Below, piece after piece: positions 1 through 7,570 of a stretch of 64,000 nucleotides of DNA. Position numbers and translations under genes: made by a program. Position 1 is the first letter of the stretch; each line of letters opens with the position of its first letter. The stretch is from the NCBI GenBank assembly GCA_015075175.1, contig JABTUV010000009.1:124001-188000 (forward strand). The letters run 5' to 3'. The DNA comes from a bacterium. Lineage in GTDB: Bacteria > Hinthialibacterota > Hinthialibacteria > H5-UNCL2. The notes under the pieces were generated by a model. The model ran no database searches, was not told the DNA's origin, and worked only from the letters and a program-made list of their open reading frames with translations.

Positions 1-425
1 GCGACGGCGTGCCGGTCGAAGGGCAGCGACCGCCCCCAGCGGCGCGGCCGCTGCGCCAGGATGCCCATCAACTCGCCGCGGTCGAAGGCAAGATTACCCT
101 CCAGCGCCGCCTCGTGCACCGTGTGGCGCGGCCCTTCCATGATTTCAAGCGCGGGGGCGGCCGCCGTTGCGCCGCCACGTCCATGCCCGAAACCACGACC
201 TCCGCGTATCCGCGGCGGCTGTAAAGCTCACGCACCGACGCGGCGATCTCCTCGACCAGGTGGGGTGAATAGCGCGCGTACTCCAGGCCGGTCCAATATC
301 GCCTCAAGCAGCCTGCCCGCGACCTGCCGCTGGCCCCGGCTCGACGCGATAGTCGCGCCCCCTTCGCTTCAGAAGCGATGGCGGACGCCCCACACAAGAG
401 ACGAGCAACAGGCTGGCGCCGACTC
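1..425 (-). CDS. POTRA-domain outer-membrane assembly protein (BamA/TamA type), N-terminal part, frameshifted, runs off the window
   Basis: Three minus-strand frames must be joined to read this gene. One contains HLVEEIAASVRELYSRRGYA followed by EVVVSGMD. After a one-base shift near 170 the next frame reads EIMEGPRHTVHEAALEGNL. The pattern of a long helix ending in LYxxxGYA, then a strand, then an EGP..V....EGN strand is that of POTRA repeats in BamA/TamA proteins, which bind periplasmic substrate chains. It lies directly downstream of tamB on the same strand, the usual partner of such proteins. The gene continues past position 1. The indels are probably sequence errors, because the POTRA residues stay recognisable across them. 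A lipoprotein or other two-partner POTRA protein is possible, because the barrel is not in the window. Confidence 0.55.
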
Positions 426-441
426 CAGAATGGTGGCTCGT

Positions 442-532
442 AAGAAACAAGACCGAGTCCTCGAGTAGCGGCCCGCCGATTTCCTTCCAGTGTCCTGATA
501 CGTAACTCCGGGCCGCGTATCGAGAGGACGGC
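442..532. repeat. Dispersed about 90-bp element, copy 1
   Basis: It starts with AAGAAACAAGACCGAGTCC, continues with TCGAGTAGCGGC and ends with GCGTATCGAGAGGACGGC. The same start and end, with a different centre, recur at about 56899-56990, and a shorter derivative lies at about 56665-56710. It sits between tamB and the POTRA gene. No coding content was seen. Confidence 0.6.
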
Positions 533-561
533 TTTTCGCTGCCACCTTCGTGAAGAGCGCG

Positions 562-3500
562 CTAAAACAGAATCTCATAGATCATTTCAAGGATGTAGAC
601 GTTGTTGCGGCGGGCGCGCCCGGAGAGGCGCAGCCGCCGCGAGTGCGAGAGGTCCGCGCCCAGCCCGCTGGTCGACGGATCTTCCACCCCCACGTACTGT
701 TTGAGCGTTAAACGCTCGGTAAGTCTCTCCTCGGCGACCAGTTCCGAGGCCACGCCCTGTTCCGTTCGCACCGGCCGCAGCTCCAGCGAGTCGACCGCCA
801 GCGCGCGCGAGGCGGTCTCGCCCGCCGAGTGGCGCAGCCCTTGGGTGAGAATCCACGCCGCCGCCGCGCTGCTCCCGCTCGCGCCGTTGCGCGCGACCGT
901 CCCCGTCGAAAGCAGCCGCACGATCTCCTCCTCCGACAGCGGCGGACTGGAGGACCACGCCAGCTCCAGCGCGTTCGGCTCGCCGCTGATCTCGACCCGG
1001 ATCACGTAACCCGCTTCGCGCGCGACTCCCGAGACCAGCAGATAGGGCTTGAAGGGGCGGCTCTCCTCGAAAATGGCGGACGCGCGCTCGAACTGAAAGC
1101 GGGCGAAGTCCAGTTGGAAGGCGCCCCGCAAGACGTCCGCCTTGCCGGTAAACGACGGCGAAAGCAGCCTGCCGACCAGCCGCCCCCGCCCGGACAGCTC
1201 GGCGTTGACCATGCTGTTCCTGACCCAGAAGTTTCCCGGCACGGCCACGGCCAAGTCCAGTCGCGGCTGCCAGGCGGCGGTGCGCGGCGCGGGCGCGGGC
1301 CGCGGCCCCAGCCGCGCCAAGACCAGCCGCGTCCAGTCGAACGCCCGCGTGTACGCCCCGCGCGTGATGCGTACGTCGCCGGACAGGAGCGGACTTCCCA
1401 GCGGACCCGCCAGGCGCAGCCGCCCCTCGCCTTCGACGGACAGATCGCGGCCGTCCGTGTAGCGCAGGTCGGCGAAGCGGCCCGCAAGCTCGATCCGCGG
1501 CGAGCCGCCCGCCAGCGTGATCTCGCCCGAGGCCACGATCGTCCCTCGTCCCATCCTGCCCGACAACTCCCGCAACGCCAGCGCGTTCTCGTCTCCCGCC
1601 AGCGTGAACCGCCCGTCGTAGAACGTGTCCGGCAGGCCCTCCGCGCGCAGGCGTATCTCCCGTCCCTGCACCTGCCCCACGATGGCCGGATCGCCGACCG
1701 GTCCCGTGACGCGCCCGCTGCCTTCCACCACGCCCGACAGCTCGTGCACCCACCACGCCAACTCGGACAACCCCGACAGGTTGAGCCGCTCGAGTCGATA
1801 GCCGATGTCCAGGATGGGTTCGCCGGTTTCCCACGTTACGCTTCCCGACAGTGAGAGCCGCGCGTCCGGCAGGCGCGGATCGCGCCATTCCCACGGCGGA
1901 ATCTCGACCCGCGAGGCATGAATCCGCAGTCTCGTCGGTTGCGTCTGCTCCAGATTCCAGCCGGGAAGGGCGAGAGCCGTGCGCCGGCACGAGACCTCCA
2001 ACTGCGGCCCCTGCCGGTCGTGCCAGAGGCCCGTCATCGCTCCGCTGCTCGAGATGGTAAGCGGCGCGGTGGTATCGGAGACCAGTCGCACCAGTTCGAG
2101 TTCCCGCCACGCGCCCCAAAGCCGCGTCTCGTCGCTGGAAAGCTCGCGCGCGGCGGAGAGTTGCAGGTCAGGACTGGCGGAGAGGACGGAGAGACTCGCC
2201 AACCCGTCAACCAGCGAGGCGTCCACCACCAGCCGCTCGAAGTTCAGGCGGTCGTGGCGCGCGTCGTGGCCGGTGAAATGCGCGTCGGCGGTGAGGTGGC
2301 GCATCCACGCGCGCCGCGCGTCCGCGGGCCAGGGCAGAAGCGGCGCATTCCACGTCGCGTGGGCGCGGCCGCTCCAGCGCCCGAAATCCCGCCCAGTCCC
2401 CCTTGTTAAGGGGGGAGCGAGGTCCAACACTTCGGCCTGCAGGTGCAACGGTCCGGCAAGGGCGCCCTCCGCCGTCGCGCTCGTGCACCCATCCCAGAGC
2501 GAAAGCGAGAGCCTGCCCTTGACCTGCCCGCGCTCCAACGTCGCCCGCAGCGACACGTCCGTCGCCGTCTCGCCCATCGCCTCCATTCGCGCCGACGCCA
2601 GCTCCGCCGACAGCGCCGACAGGCCGTTCCGCCACTCCATCTCCAGTCGCCCCGAAACCACGCCGTCCACGGGCATGGGCTGAGCAAGAAACGATTGCAC
2701 CATGGCCAGCGGCAGCCGATCCGCCGCCACCGACAGCGCCCAACCGCGACGAGTGCCGAAGTCCCAGTCGAGACTGCCGCGAAACCGCGCCTCCGCCCCT
2801 TCAACCGAGACTTCGCGCAGTTGCAGGCGCCGGTCCTCCCAGAAAAGCACGCCGCGCGCCTCGTCTACCTCCACGCCCCGATAGCGCGCTCCCTTGGCCA
2901 AGAATCGTGCAGCGAAGTTGGGACTCTCCAAGGTCCCGCTGCACGAACCCGTCAGGGACAAACTGCTCTGCGGCCCGATTTCCAGCTCGGGCAATGGCGG
3001 CAGGCTTCGCAACACTTCCGAAGACAGGTCGGCCGCAAACGAGATGTCGAGCGCACGCGAGGCGGACAGGTCCAGTCGTCCGTGCGCCTGCAGGCGACTT
3101 GCCCCCGAGCGGATGGAGAATCCGTCAAAACGCACCGTCGCGCCGTTCCAGCTTACCCGGCTTGAAACGTCGGCGGGCCGGATGGAAACCTCGTCCCAGG
3201 CCAGCTCGTCCAGCGTGGCGGAGAAGTCCCCCCCAACCCCCCTTATTAAGGCGGGAGTGAGGGAGACCGAGGCATCCACGACGCCCGTGGCTCGAAGCGC
3301 CGACGCATACGCGACCACAACCGACGCGGGAAAGCGGCGCAACTCAATCTCGCCGACGGGAAGATCGAACCGGCCTGCCCGCCATGAAGACTCCAGCCGG
3401 GCGGACAGCGCCCCCTCGCCTACGGAGAGATCACGCGTGTTGACGAGAAGCCGCGAGCCGTCCCAGTCTCCCGCCAACTCGCCCGCCATGCGCAGAGGCT

Positions 3501-4764
3501 CCGGCAGGCCGGGCGGATGCACGAGGCCGTCCAAGTGCAGGTTCGCCGTAGCGTGCGTCACGGTCGCCGGCGCCAGCGTCCCCGACGCGAACAACTCCAG
3601 CATCGCCTCTCCGTCGGCCGGTACGAATCCCGCCCACCCCCCCTTTTTTAGGGGGGAGATGGTCACCGGTGAAGCGGGACGAACCTCTACCTGCCAGGCG
3701 AACGGCCGCTCCATCGCCGCTCCGCCGGAAAACTCGACGGGAAAGACCAGCGGCACGGAATCCCCCTCGCCCCCCCGGCGAGTGGGGGGAGTAAAGAAAG
3801 CTCTCGCTTGTTCCATTACGGTGCCGGCCGCGTCCGCGTGAGCTTCGAGTTGCGGGATGGCCACTTCCCCCCACCCGCCGGAGAGTGCCAGGTCGCGCGC
3901 AAAAACCGCGACGGACAGCCCGCTGGAACCCGACGCGATCTTGAGCGCGGCCAAGCTGGGCGGACGAAACTCCACGCCGGAAGCCGGCGCGCCCTCCCCC
4001 GTCGCGTTGGGATTGGCGACGGCAAGAAGATGCAGGCCGGAGTCGGTGAAGGCGGCCAGCGCCTCCGCCGGTTCGTTCGCGCTCCGGGCGCGCGCGACCT
4101 CCTCCCTTAACCGCAACAAGTCCTTGATGCGTCCCGCGACCTTGAAAGTTCCCAGCTCATGGTCAAACAGGCAATCGACGCGCGACAGTCCCGGCCCGCT
4201 CGTCTCCAACGTAACCACCAGATCCTTCAGCGACAACTCCGGGCGCGCCTCGTCCGTGAGAGCATCGCCATACGCCCGGAAACTCCATTCGCCCGTCGCG
4301 GTGCGATGCGCGGACACGTTCGTCTTGTGCAGTCGCGGACGCGCGCCGGAATCCAATTCCGCGCTCGCGTGCGCCACGTCGAAGGAAAAACGCGCGAGAT
4401 ACGGCGGCAATCGGTCCGCCACCCGACTGGAGGGAGATGGTTCGCGCGAGAAGACGAGCGCGCCGTAGTCGAGGGTGGCCGAGAGCTGTTGCAGCGAGAT
4501 TTCCGCACGCCGCACGTGCCCGCTGGCGGCCACGGGCGCCCCCGCCGCGCGCAGCCCCCGGACTAGAACCCGCCCGCCGGGGAGCGAGAGGTCGAGGCGT
4601 TGCACGTCGACCTGTGGGAACCCCTGCGCCGCGGCCCACTTTCGCAGTTGCGAAAGCGCCGCGCGCTCCAGTACCGCGTCCAGCAGCGCGTACCCGACCA
4701 CGAGACAGGCGAGCACGAGAACGAGACGCCGCAGCTTGCGCAAGGGGAGTGTGGGCAGTTTCAA
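562..4764 (-). CDS. tamB: TamB-like translocation and assembly module protein (DUF490 family)
   Basis: 1400 aa, an AsmA/TamB-type inner-membrane-anchored protein spanning the periplasm, thought to act with a BamA-type barrel in outer-membrane biogenesis or lipid transfer. A single N-terminal membrane segment (about residues 14-33, LVLVLACLVVGYALLDAVL) is followed by a very long beta-rich region. The last 350 residues show the TamB C-terminal domain, including GAFQLDFARFQFERASAIF and LSEEEIVRLLSTG. The length matches the family (about 1200-1600 aa). The neighbouring POTRA gene downstream supports the assignment. Unusually, four short palindromic GC-rich elements are inserted in frame and add loops such as PPLTRGTGRDF and SPLKKGGWAGF (separate entries). 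The start is the first ATG, just ahead of the membrane segment. Confidence 0.85.
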   Translation of the reverse strand: MKLPTLPLRKLRRLVLVLACLVVGYALLDAVLERAALSQLRKWAAAQGFPQVDVQRLDLSLPGGRVLVRGLRAAGAPVAASGHVRRAEISLQQLSATLDYGALVFSREPSPSSRVADRLPPYLARFSFDVAHASAELDSGARPRLHKTNVSAHRTATGEWSFRAYGDALTDEARPELSLKDLVVTLETSGPGLSRVDCLFDHELGTFKVAGRIKDLLRLREEVARARSANEPAEALAAFTDSGLHLLAVANPNATGEGAPASGVEFRPPSLAALKIASGSSGLSVAVFARDLALSGGWGEVAIPQLEAHADAAGTVMEQARAFFTPPTRRGGEGDSVPLVFPVEFSGGAAMERPFAWQVEVRPASPVTISPLKKGGWAGFVPADGEAMLELFASGTLAPATVTHATANLHLDGLVHPPGLPEPLRMAGELAGDWDGSRLLVNTRDLSVGEGALSARLESSWRAGRFDLPVGEIELRRFPASVVVAYASALRATGVVDASVSLTPALIRGVGGDFSATLDELAWDEVSIRPADVSSRVSWNGATVRFDGFSIRSGASRLQAHGRLDLSASRALDISFAADLSSEVLRSLPPLPELEIGPQSSLSLTGSCSGTLESPNFAARFLAKGARYRGVEVDEARGVLFWEDRRLQLREVSVEGAEARFRGSLDWDFGTRRGWALSVAADRLPLAMVQSFLAQPMPVDGVVSGRLEMEWRNGLSALSAELASARMEAMGETATDVSLRATLERGQVKGRLSLSLWDGCTSATAEGALAGPLHLQAEVLDLAPPLTRGTGRDFGRWSGRAHATWNAPLLPWPADARRAWMRHLTADAHFTGHDARHDRLNFERLVVDASLVDGLASLSVLSASPDLQLSAARELSSDETRLWGAWRELELVRLVSDTTAPLTISSSGAMTGLWHDRQGPQLEVSCRRTALALPGWNLEQTQPTRLRIHASRVEIPPWEWRDPRLPDARLSLSGSVTWETGEPILDIGYRLERLNLSGLSELAWWVHELSGVVEGSGRVTGPVGDPAIVGQVQGREIRLRAEGLPDTFYDGRFTLAGDENALALRELSGRMGRGTIVASGEITLAGGSPRIELAGRFADLRYTDGRDLSVEGEGRLRLAGPLGSPLLSGDVRITRGAYTRAFDWTRLVLARLGPRPAPAPRTAAWQPRLDLAVAVPGNFWVRNSMVNAELSGRGRLVGRLLSPSFTGKADVLRGAFQLDFARFQFERASAIFEESRPFKPYLLVSGVAREAGYVIRVEISGEPNALELAWSSSPPLSEEEIVRLLSTGTVARNGASGSSAAAAWILTQGLRHSAGETASRALAVDSLELRPVRTEQGVASELVAEERLTERLTLKQYVGVEDPSTSGLGADLSHSRRLRLSGRARRNNVYILEMIYEILF
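2384..2417 (-). repeat. In-frame palindromic element within tamB, copy a
   Basis: A CCCCCTTGTTAAGGGGGG palindrome core with a GAAATCCCGCCCAGT tail. On the tamB strand it encodes APPLTRGTGRDF. The same core-plus-tail design recurs three more times in this gene and once at 15346. Confidence 0.65.
3224..3258 (-). repeat. In-frame palindromic element within tamB, copy b
   Basis: The core CCCCCCTTATTAAGGCGGG, followed by GTCCCCCCCAA on the other side, encodes PALIRGVGGDF in TamB. It belongs to the same family as copies a and c. Confidence 0.6.
3627..3662 (-). repeat. In-frame palindromic element within tamB, copy c
   Basis: The core CCCCCCTTTTTTAGGGGGG with a GAATCCCGCCCA tail encodes SPLKKGGWAGF in TamB. 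This is the classic xPLxKGGxxGxF peptide produced when such palindromes are translated in this frame. Confidence 0.65.
3760..3797 (-). repeat. In-frame palindromic element within tamB, copy d (variant stem)
   Basis: A variant element, CCCCCTCGCCCCCCCGGCGA then GTGGGGGGAG, encodes TPPTRRGGEGDS in TamB. It has the same GGAATCC tail as copies a and c. Confidence 0.5.
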
Positions 4765-4897
4765 GGCTTCTACCGCGCTTTCTCGGGAAACCGGCGTTGG
4801 ACGGCGAGTATATCGCCGCTACGCCGCCATGAAAAGGGGCAGAGCCTGAGGCCGACCCTTTGGACTGCGGCAACCGGCTGCCGCGCCCCGCTCGAAC

Positions 4898-4913
4898 TCG
4901 TACTCGAGTACGA
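4898..4913. repeat. 16-bp perfect palindrome upstream of tamB
   Basis: TCGTACTCGAGTACGA is a perfect 16-bp palindrome in the 228-bp gap between tamB and the ORF6N gene. The rest of the gap (4765-4992) holds GC-rich partial repeats (GGACTGCGGCA appears twice) and no gene. The palindrome could be an operator or part of the dispersed CTCGAGTA element family. Confidence 0.4.
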
Positions 4914-4992
4914 TTAAGATTACGAGGCGCCGCCTCCTCTGGACTGCGGCAGCTTGCTGCCGCCGGCCTGCCGGCCTTGCCCGCCGCAATAC

Positions 4993-5563
4993 CTATTTTT
5001 CCTTATCTTGCGGCGCCGCAAATCCGCTCCGCGGCAGGCGCCTCGGCTCCGGCGGCTGCGCCAGCTCGCGCAACTTGCGCACGATGCCCGCCAGATGCAC
5101 GTCATGCTGCGCCACGCGACGTTCCACTTCATAAAGACGGCGCGCCAGCTCCTCGTATTGCGGCGCCGCCTCCCGCAGGCGCCCAATCGCCCGCACCACC
5201 AAGACGCTCATGCCTACCGCCCGCTCGGAATTGAGCACGTTGGCCGCCATCAAGGCGCCGTACTCGGTGAAGGCGTAGGGTAACATCTTGGAGAATCTTA
5301 GGTTATAGAGGTGGTCACAATTTGTGACCACCTTCCCCTTCTCCTCTCGCGTCAGCCGGTACATGAAGTCCTCAGGAAACCGGCTGGCGTTGCGCTTGAC
5401 AACGGTTGAGAGCAGCGGTGGGAACCCCGTACAATTCCTCAAGTTCTTCCTCCCGAATGACTTTCCTGCCCCGAAGGACGACAATGGCGTGCTTGACGCG
5501 CACGGAGGGAACCGCGGCGCAATCATGGGTAGCCGACTGGACCTCACGCGGAAACACAAACAA
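4993..5563 (-). CDS. ORF6N-domain DNA-binding protein, one frameshift
   Basis: ORF6N proteins (KilA/Bro-N relatives) are phage-type or mobile-element DNA-binding proteins. The first frame (5563 to about 5400) carries VLRGRKVIREEELEELYGVP, the usual start of the domain. The second frame continues with VKRNASRFPEDFMYRLTREE and then LPYAFTEYGALMAANVLNSE. These two blocks are the conserved core of the family. The C-terminal part (about 70 residues, RRLYEVERRVAQHDVHLAG) is helical and probably coiled. One indel near 5400 splits the domain between its two conserved blocks. The gene lies just beside an IS end scar, in keeping with a mobile origin. Confidence 0.75.
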
Positions 5564-5619
5564 GACGACCCGTCGAAACCGTTACTGCATTGGCAGAGAG
5601 AATGTGGTGTCCAGCCCCG

Positions 5620-5742
5620 TGTCCAGCCCCCATTTTGTTTACCACGGGGAATGTTAGTCTTCCGGGGTTATGAAGCCCGCCACCGGGGCGGAGTTGTTGA
5701 TCTCGTCACCCGCGTGATAGAGTTCTCCTGCCGGCCCGGAGG
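5620..5742 (-). mobile_element. Orphan right end of the IS3-type element found at 37.8-40.3 kb
   Basis: Beginning with TGTCCAGCCCC, this stretch matches the reverse complement of the right end at about 40215-40335. It includes the CGTGATAGAGTTCTC and GCCGGCCCGGAGG blocks and the TTTGTTTACCAC...GGGAATGTTAG terminal part. No transposase remains. It is a solo end left by a deleted copy, immediately upstream of the restriction-modification genes. A short extra GTGTCCAGCCCC lies just before it (5607-5619). Confidence 0.75.
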
Positions 5743-5904
5743 TACGATGCTTCTTGACTTTCCCCTCACAACAAGATATTGATTATTTCATCGCCAGACG
5801 TACCAGATATTGTGGATAATCGGCGAAACTCCTGTGGATGGAGTCGGGATACACAGTGGACTGGCGATAGATCGGCGTGGCGGCATTGGAGGTTGGGGGC
5901 GTCC

Positions 5905-6819
5905 GTGAGAATCCCGCATCCCATCCAGTATCAGGGCAGCAAGCGCGTCTTGGCGCCCACTATCCTGCGCTACCTGCCGCGCTCCATGGAGCGCTTCGTC
6001 GAGCCCTTCGCCGGCTCGGGCGCCCTCTCGATTGCCTGCGCCGCCCTCGGTAGAGCCAAGTCGTTTTGGATTAATGACCTTAACAAACCCCTGGCGGATC
6101 TCTTGAACTTGATCGTCAACCGCCCTAAGGAAGTGGCGGACGCTTACGAGCGCACCTGGAACGGGCAGACCGGTGACAGTCTGGAACACTACTATCGGGT
6201 TCGAGAGGACTTTAACCGTTCGGGAGACCCCCGGCTTTTTCTTTATCTTTTGGCGCGCTGCGTCAAGGGATCGGTCCGGTATAACGCGGACGGTCTTTTC
6301 AACCAAAGCCCGGATAAACGGCGGCGGGGTACGCGGCCGGAGACCATGCGCGCCAACATCGTGGCGGTGTCGCGTCTTTTAAGGGGCAAAGCCGTGGTTT
6401 CGTGCATGGACTATCGCGACGTGTTGGCCAACGTCAATGAAGCGGACGTGGTCTACATGGACCCGCCGTATCAAGGCGTTTGCGGAGACCGCGATTCCCG
6501 CTATTTCGCCGGCGTGGACTTTGACGGCTTTGCCGCCGCCTTGTCCGACTTGAACCGCAGGAGCATACGTTTCGCGGTCAGCTACGACGGGCGCACGGGC
6601 GGAAAGACCTTCGGTCGCCGCCTGCCCGGCGCCTTGCGGCTCACGCATATTCAATTGGAGGCCGGGCGTTCCTCTCAAGCCACGCTGTTGGGAAGGAAAG
6701 ACGTGACGGTCGAATCGCTGTACCTTTCCGCACCGCTGGCGCGTGAGATGGGCGCCAAACCGCGCGTCCATCGTCGCGGAGAAGAGCAGCGGCTCATGTT
6801 TGAGGTCAACCGGCGGTGA
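5905..6819 (+). CDS. D12-class N6-adenine DNA methyltransferase (Dam family)
   Basis: 304 aa from the GTG at 5905. The reading frame is open from 5779, but the first 42 codons show no family similarity. It transfers a methyl group from AdoMet to adenine in a specific DNA site. Motifs in order are QYQGSKR (the N-terminal block, usually xxGGKR), FVEPFAGSGAL (AdoMet-binding motif I), NDLNKPLADLLN, and the catalytic VVYMDPPYQG (DPPY, motif IV). These are the alpha-group Dam/D12 motifs. The gene ends one base before the HNH gene starts, so the two form a compact modification-restriction operon. An IS end scar lies 160 bp upstream. The target site cannot be read from the sequence. Confidence 0.85.
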   Translation: MRIPHPIQYQGSKRVLAPTILRYLPRSMERFVEPFAGSGALSIACAALGRAKSFWINDLNKPLADLLNLIVNRPKEVADAYERTWNGQTGDSLEHYYRVREDFNRSGDPRLFLYLLARCVKGSVRYNADGLFNQSPDKRRRGTRPETMRANIVAVSRLLRGKAVVSCMDYRDVLANVNEADVVYMDPPYQGVCGDRDSRYFAGVDFDGFAAALSDLNRRSIRFAVSYDGRTGGKTFGRRLPGALRLTHIQLEAGRSSQATLLGRKDVTVESLYLSAPLAREMGAKPRVHRRGEEQRLMFEVNRR

Positions 6820-6820
6820 G

Positions 6821-7447
6821 ATGGTAAGGTACTCGAAAAGTCTGTTGCGATTATGTGAATCCGTGACGGCCAAGCGTCCGCGCACCGTCATCGACCATAT
6901 ATTGAAGCACGGGCACATTACGACGCAGGAATTGAGAGACATTTACGGCTACAACCACCCCCCGCGCGCCGCGCGGGACGTCAAGGAGCACGGGATACCG
7001 TTGGAACGATTCTCGGTCGTTGGCAGCGATGGTCGCAGGATCGCCGCGTATCGATTCTCCACGGGCGGCGCCGTGCGGTTGCGTCGATTCTCCGGGCGAA
7101 CGGCATTGGGCAAAAGGATCAAAGCGGAGCTCATCCGGCTGTACGGCGCCCGATGCTTCATTTATTCGGAGCCAATGTCGGAGCAGGAACTCCAGATAGA
7201 CCATCGCATACCGTATGCGATCGCTGGAGAGTCTAGGCAGATGAAACCGGAGGAGTTCATGCTGCTTTGCGGTTCCGCCAACCGTGCCAAGTCGTGGTGT
7301 TGCGAACATTGCGAGAATTGGCGGCGACTGAAGCGGAAGGACATTTGCGCGTTGTGTTATTGGGCGTACCCGGAGCATTATGACCACGTAGCCATGAATG
7401 CAAGGCGCCGTCTTGACCTCATGTGGCAGGGCGATGAAGTCTCGTAG
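6821..7447 (+). CDS. HNH-family endonuclease with N-terminal winged-helix-like domain, probable restriction partner
   Basis: 208 aa, starting at ATG 6821, one base after the methylase stop, which implies coupled translation. The N-terminal part (about residues 15-75) includes TVIDHILKHGHITTQELRDI, which looks like a winged-helix DNA-binding unit. The centre holds ELQIDHRIPYAIAG, the DH-containing core of an HNH nuclease, followed by EEFMLLCGSANRAKS. The C-terminal CCEHC and CALC pairs are probable zinc ligands. Position and architecture suggest the restriction enzyme of a type II system protected by the upstream Dam-like methylase. I infer this and cannot show cleavage. The next 123 bases (7448-7570) hold only a short open tail and no recognisable gene. 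Confidence 0.7.
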   Translation: MVRYSKSLLRLCESVTAKRPRTVIDHILKHGHITTQELRDIYGYNHPPRAARDVKEHGIPLERFSVVGSDGRRIAAYRFSTGGAVRLRRFSGRTALGKRIKAELIRLYGARCFIYSEPMSEQELQIDHRIPYAIAGESRQMKPEEFMLLCGSANRAKSWCCEHCENWRRLKRKDICALCYWAYPEHYDHVAMNARRRLDLMWQGDEVS

Positions 7448-7570
7448 TACGACGAGCTGCGGGAACGGGCGGGCAGAGCGGGGGAAGAAATGCCCGCGTA
7501 CGTCAAGAAGGTGCTGGCGAGGGGATTGAGCAGAGGATGATACGCGAGTATTGGGAGAAGACCGATTAAC

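Noticed and set aside
6743-6820. Longer start for the HNH gene at 6743
   Set aside because: It would overlap the methylase by 77 bases. The ATG at 6821, one base after the methylase stop, fits coupled translation and the start of the conserved part.
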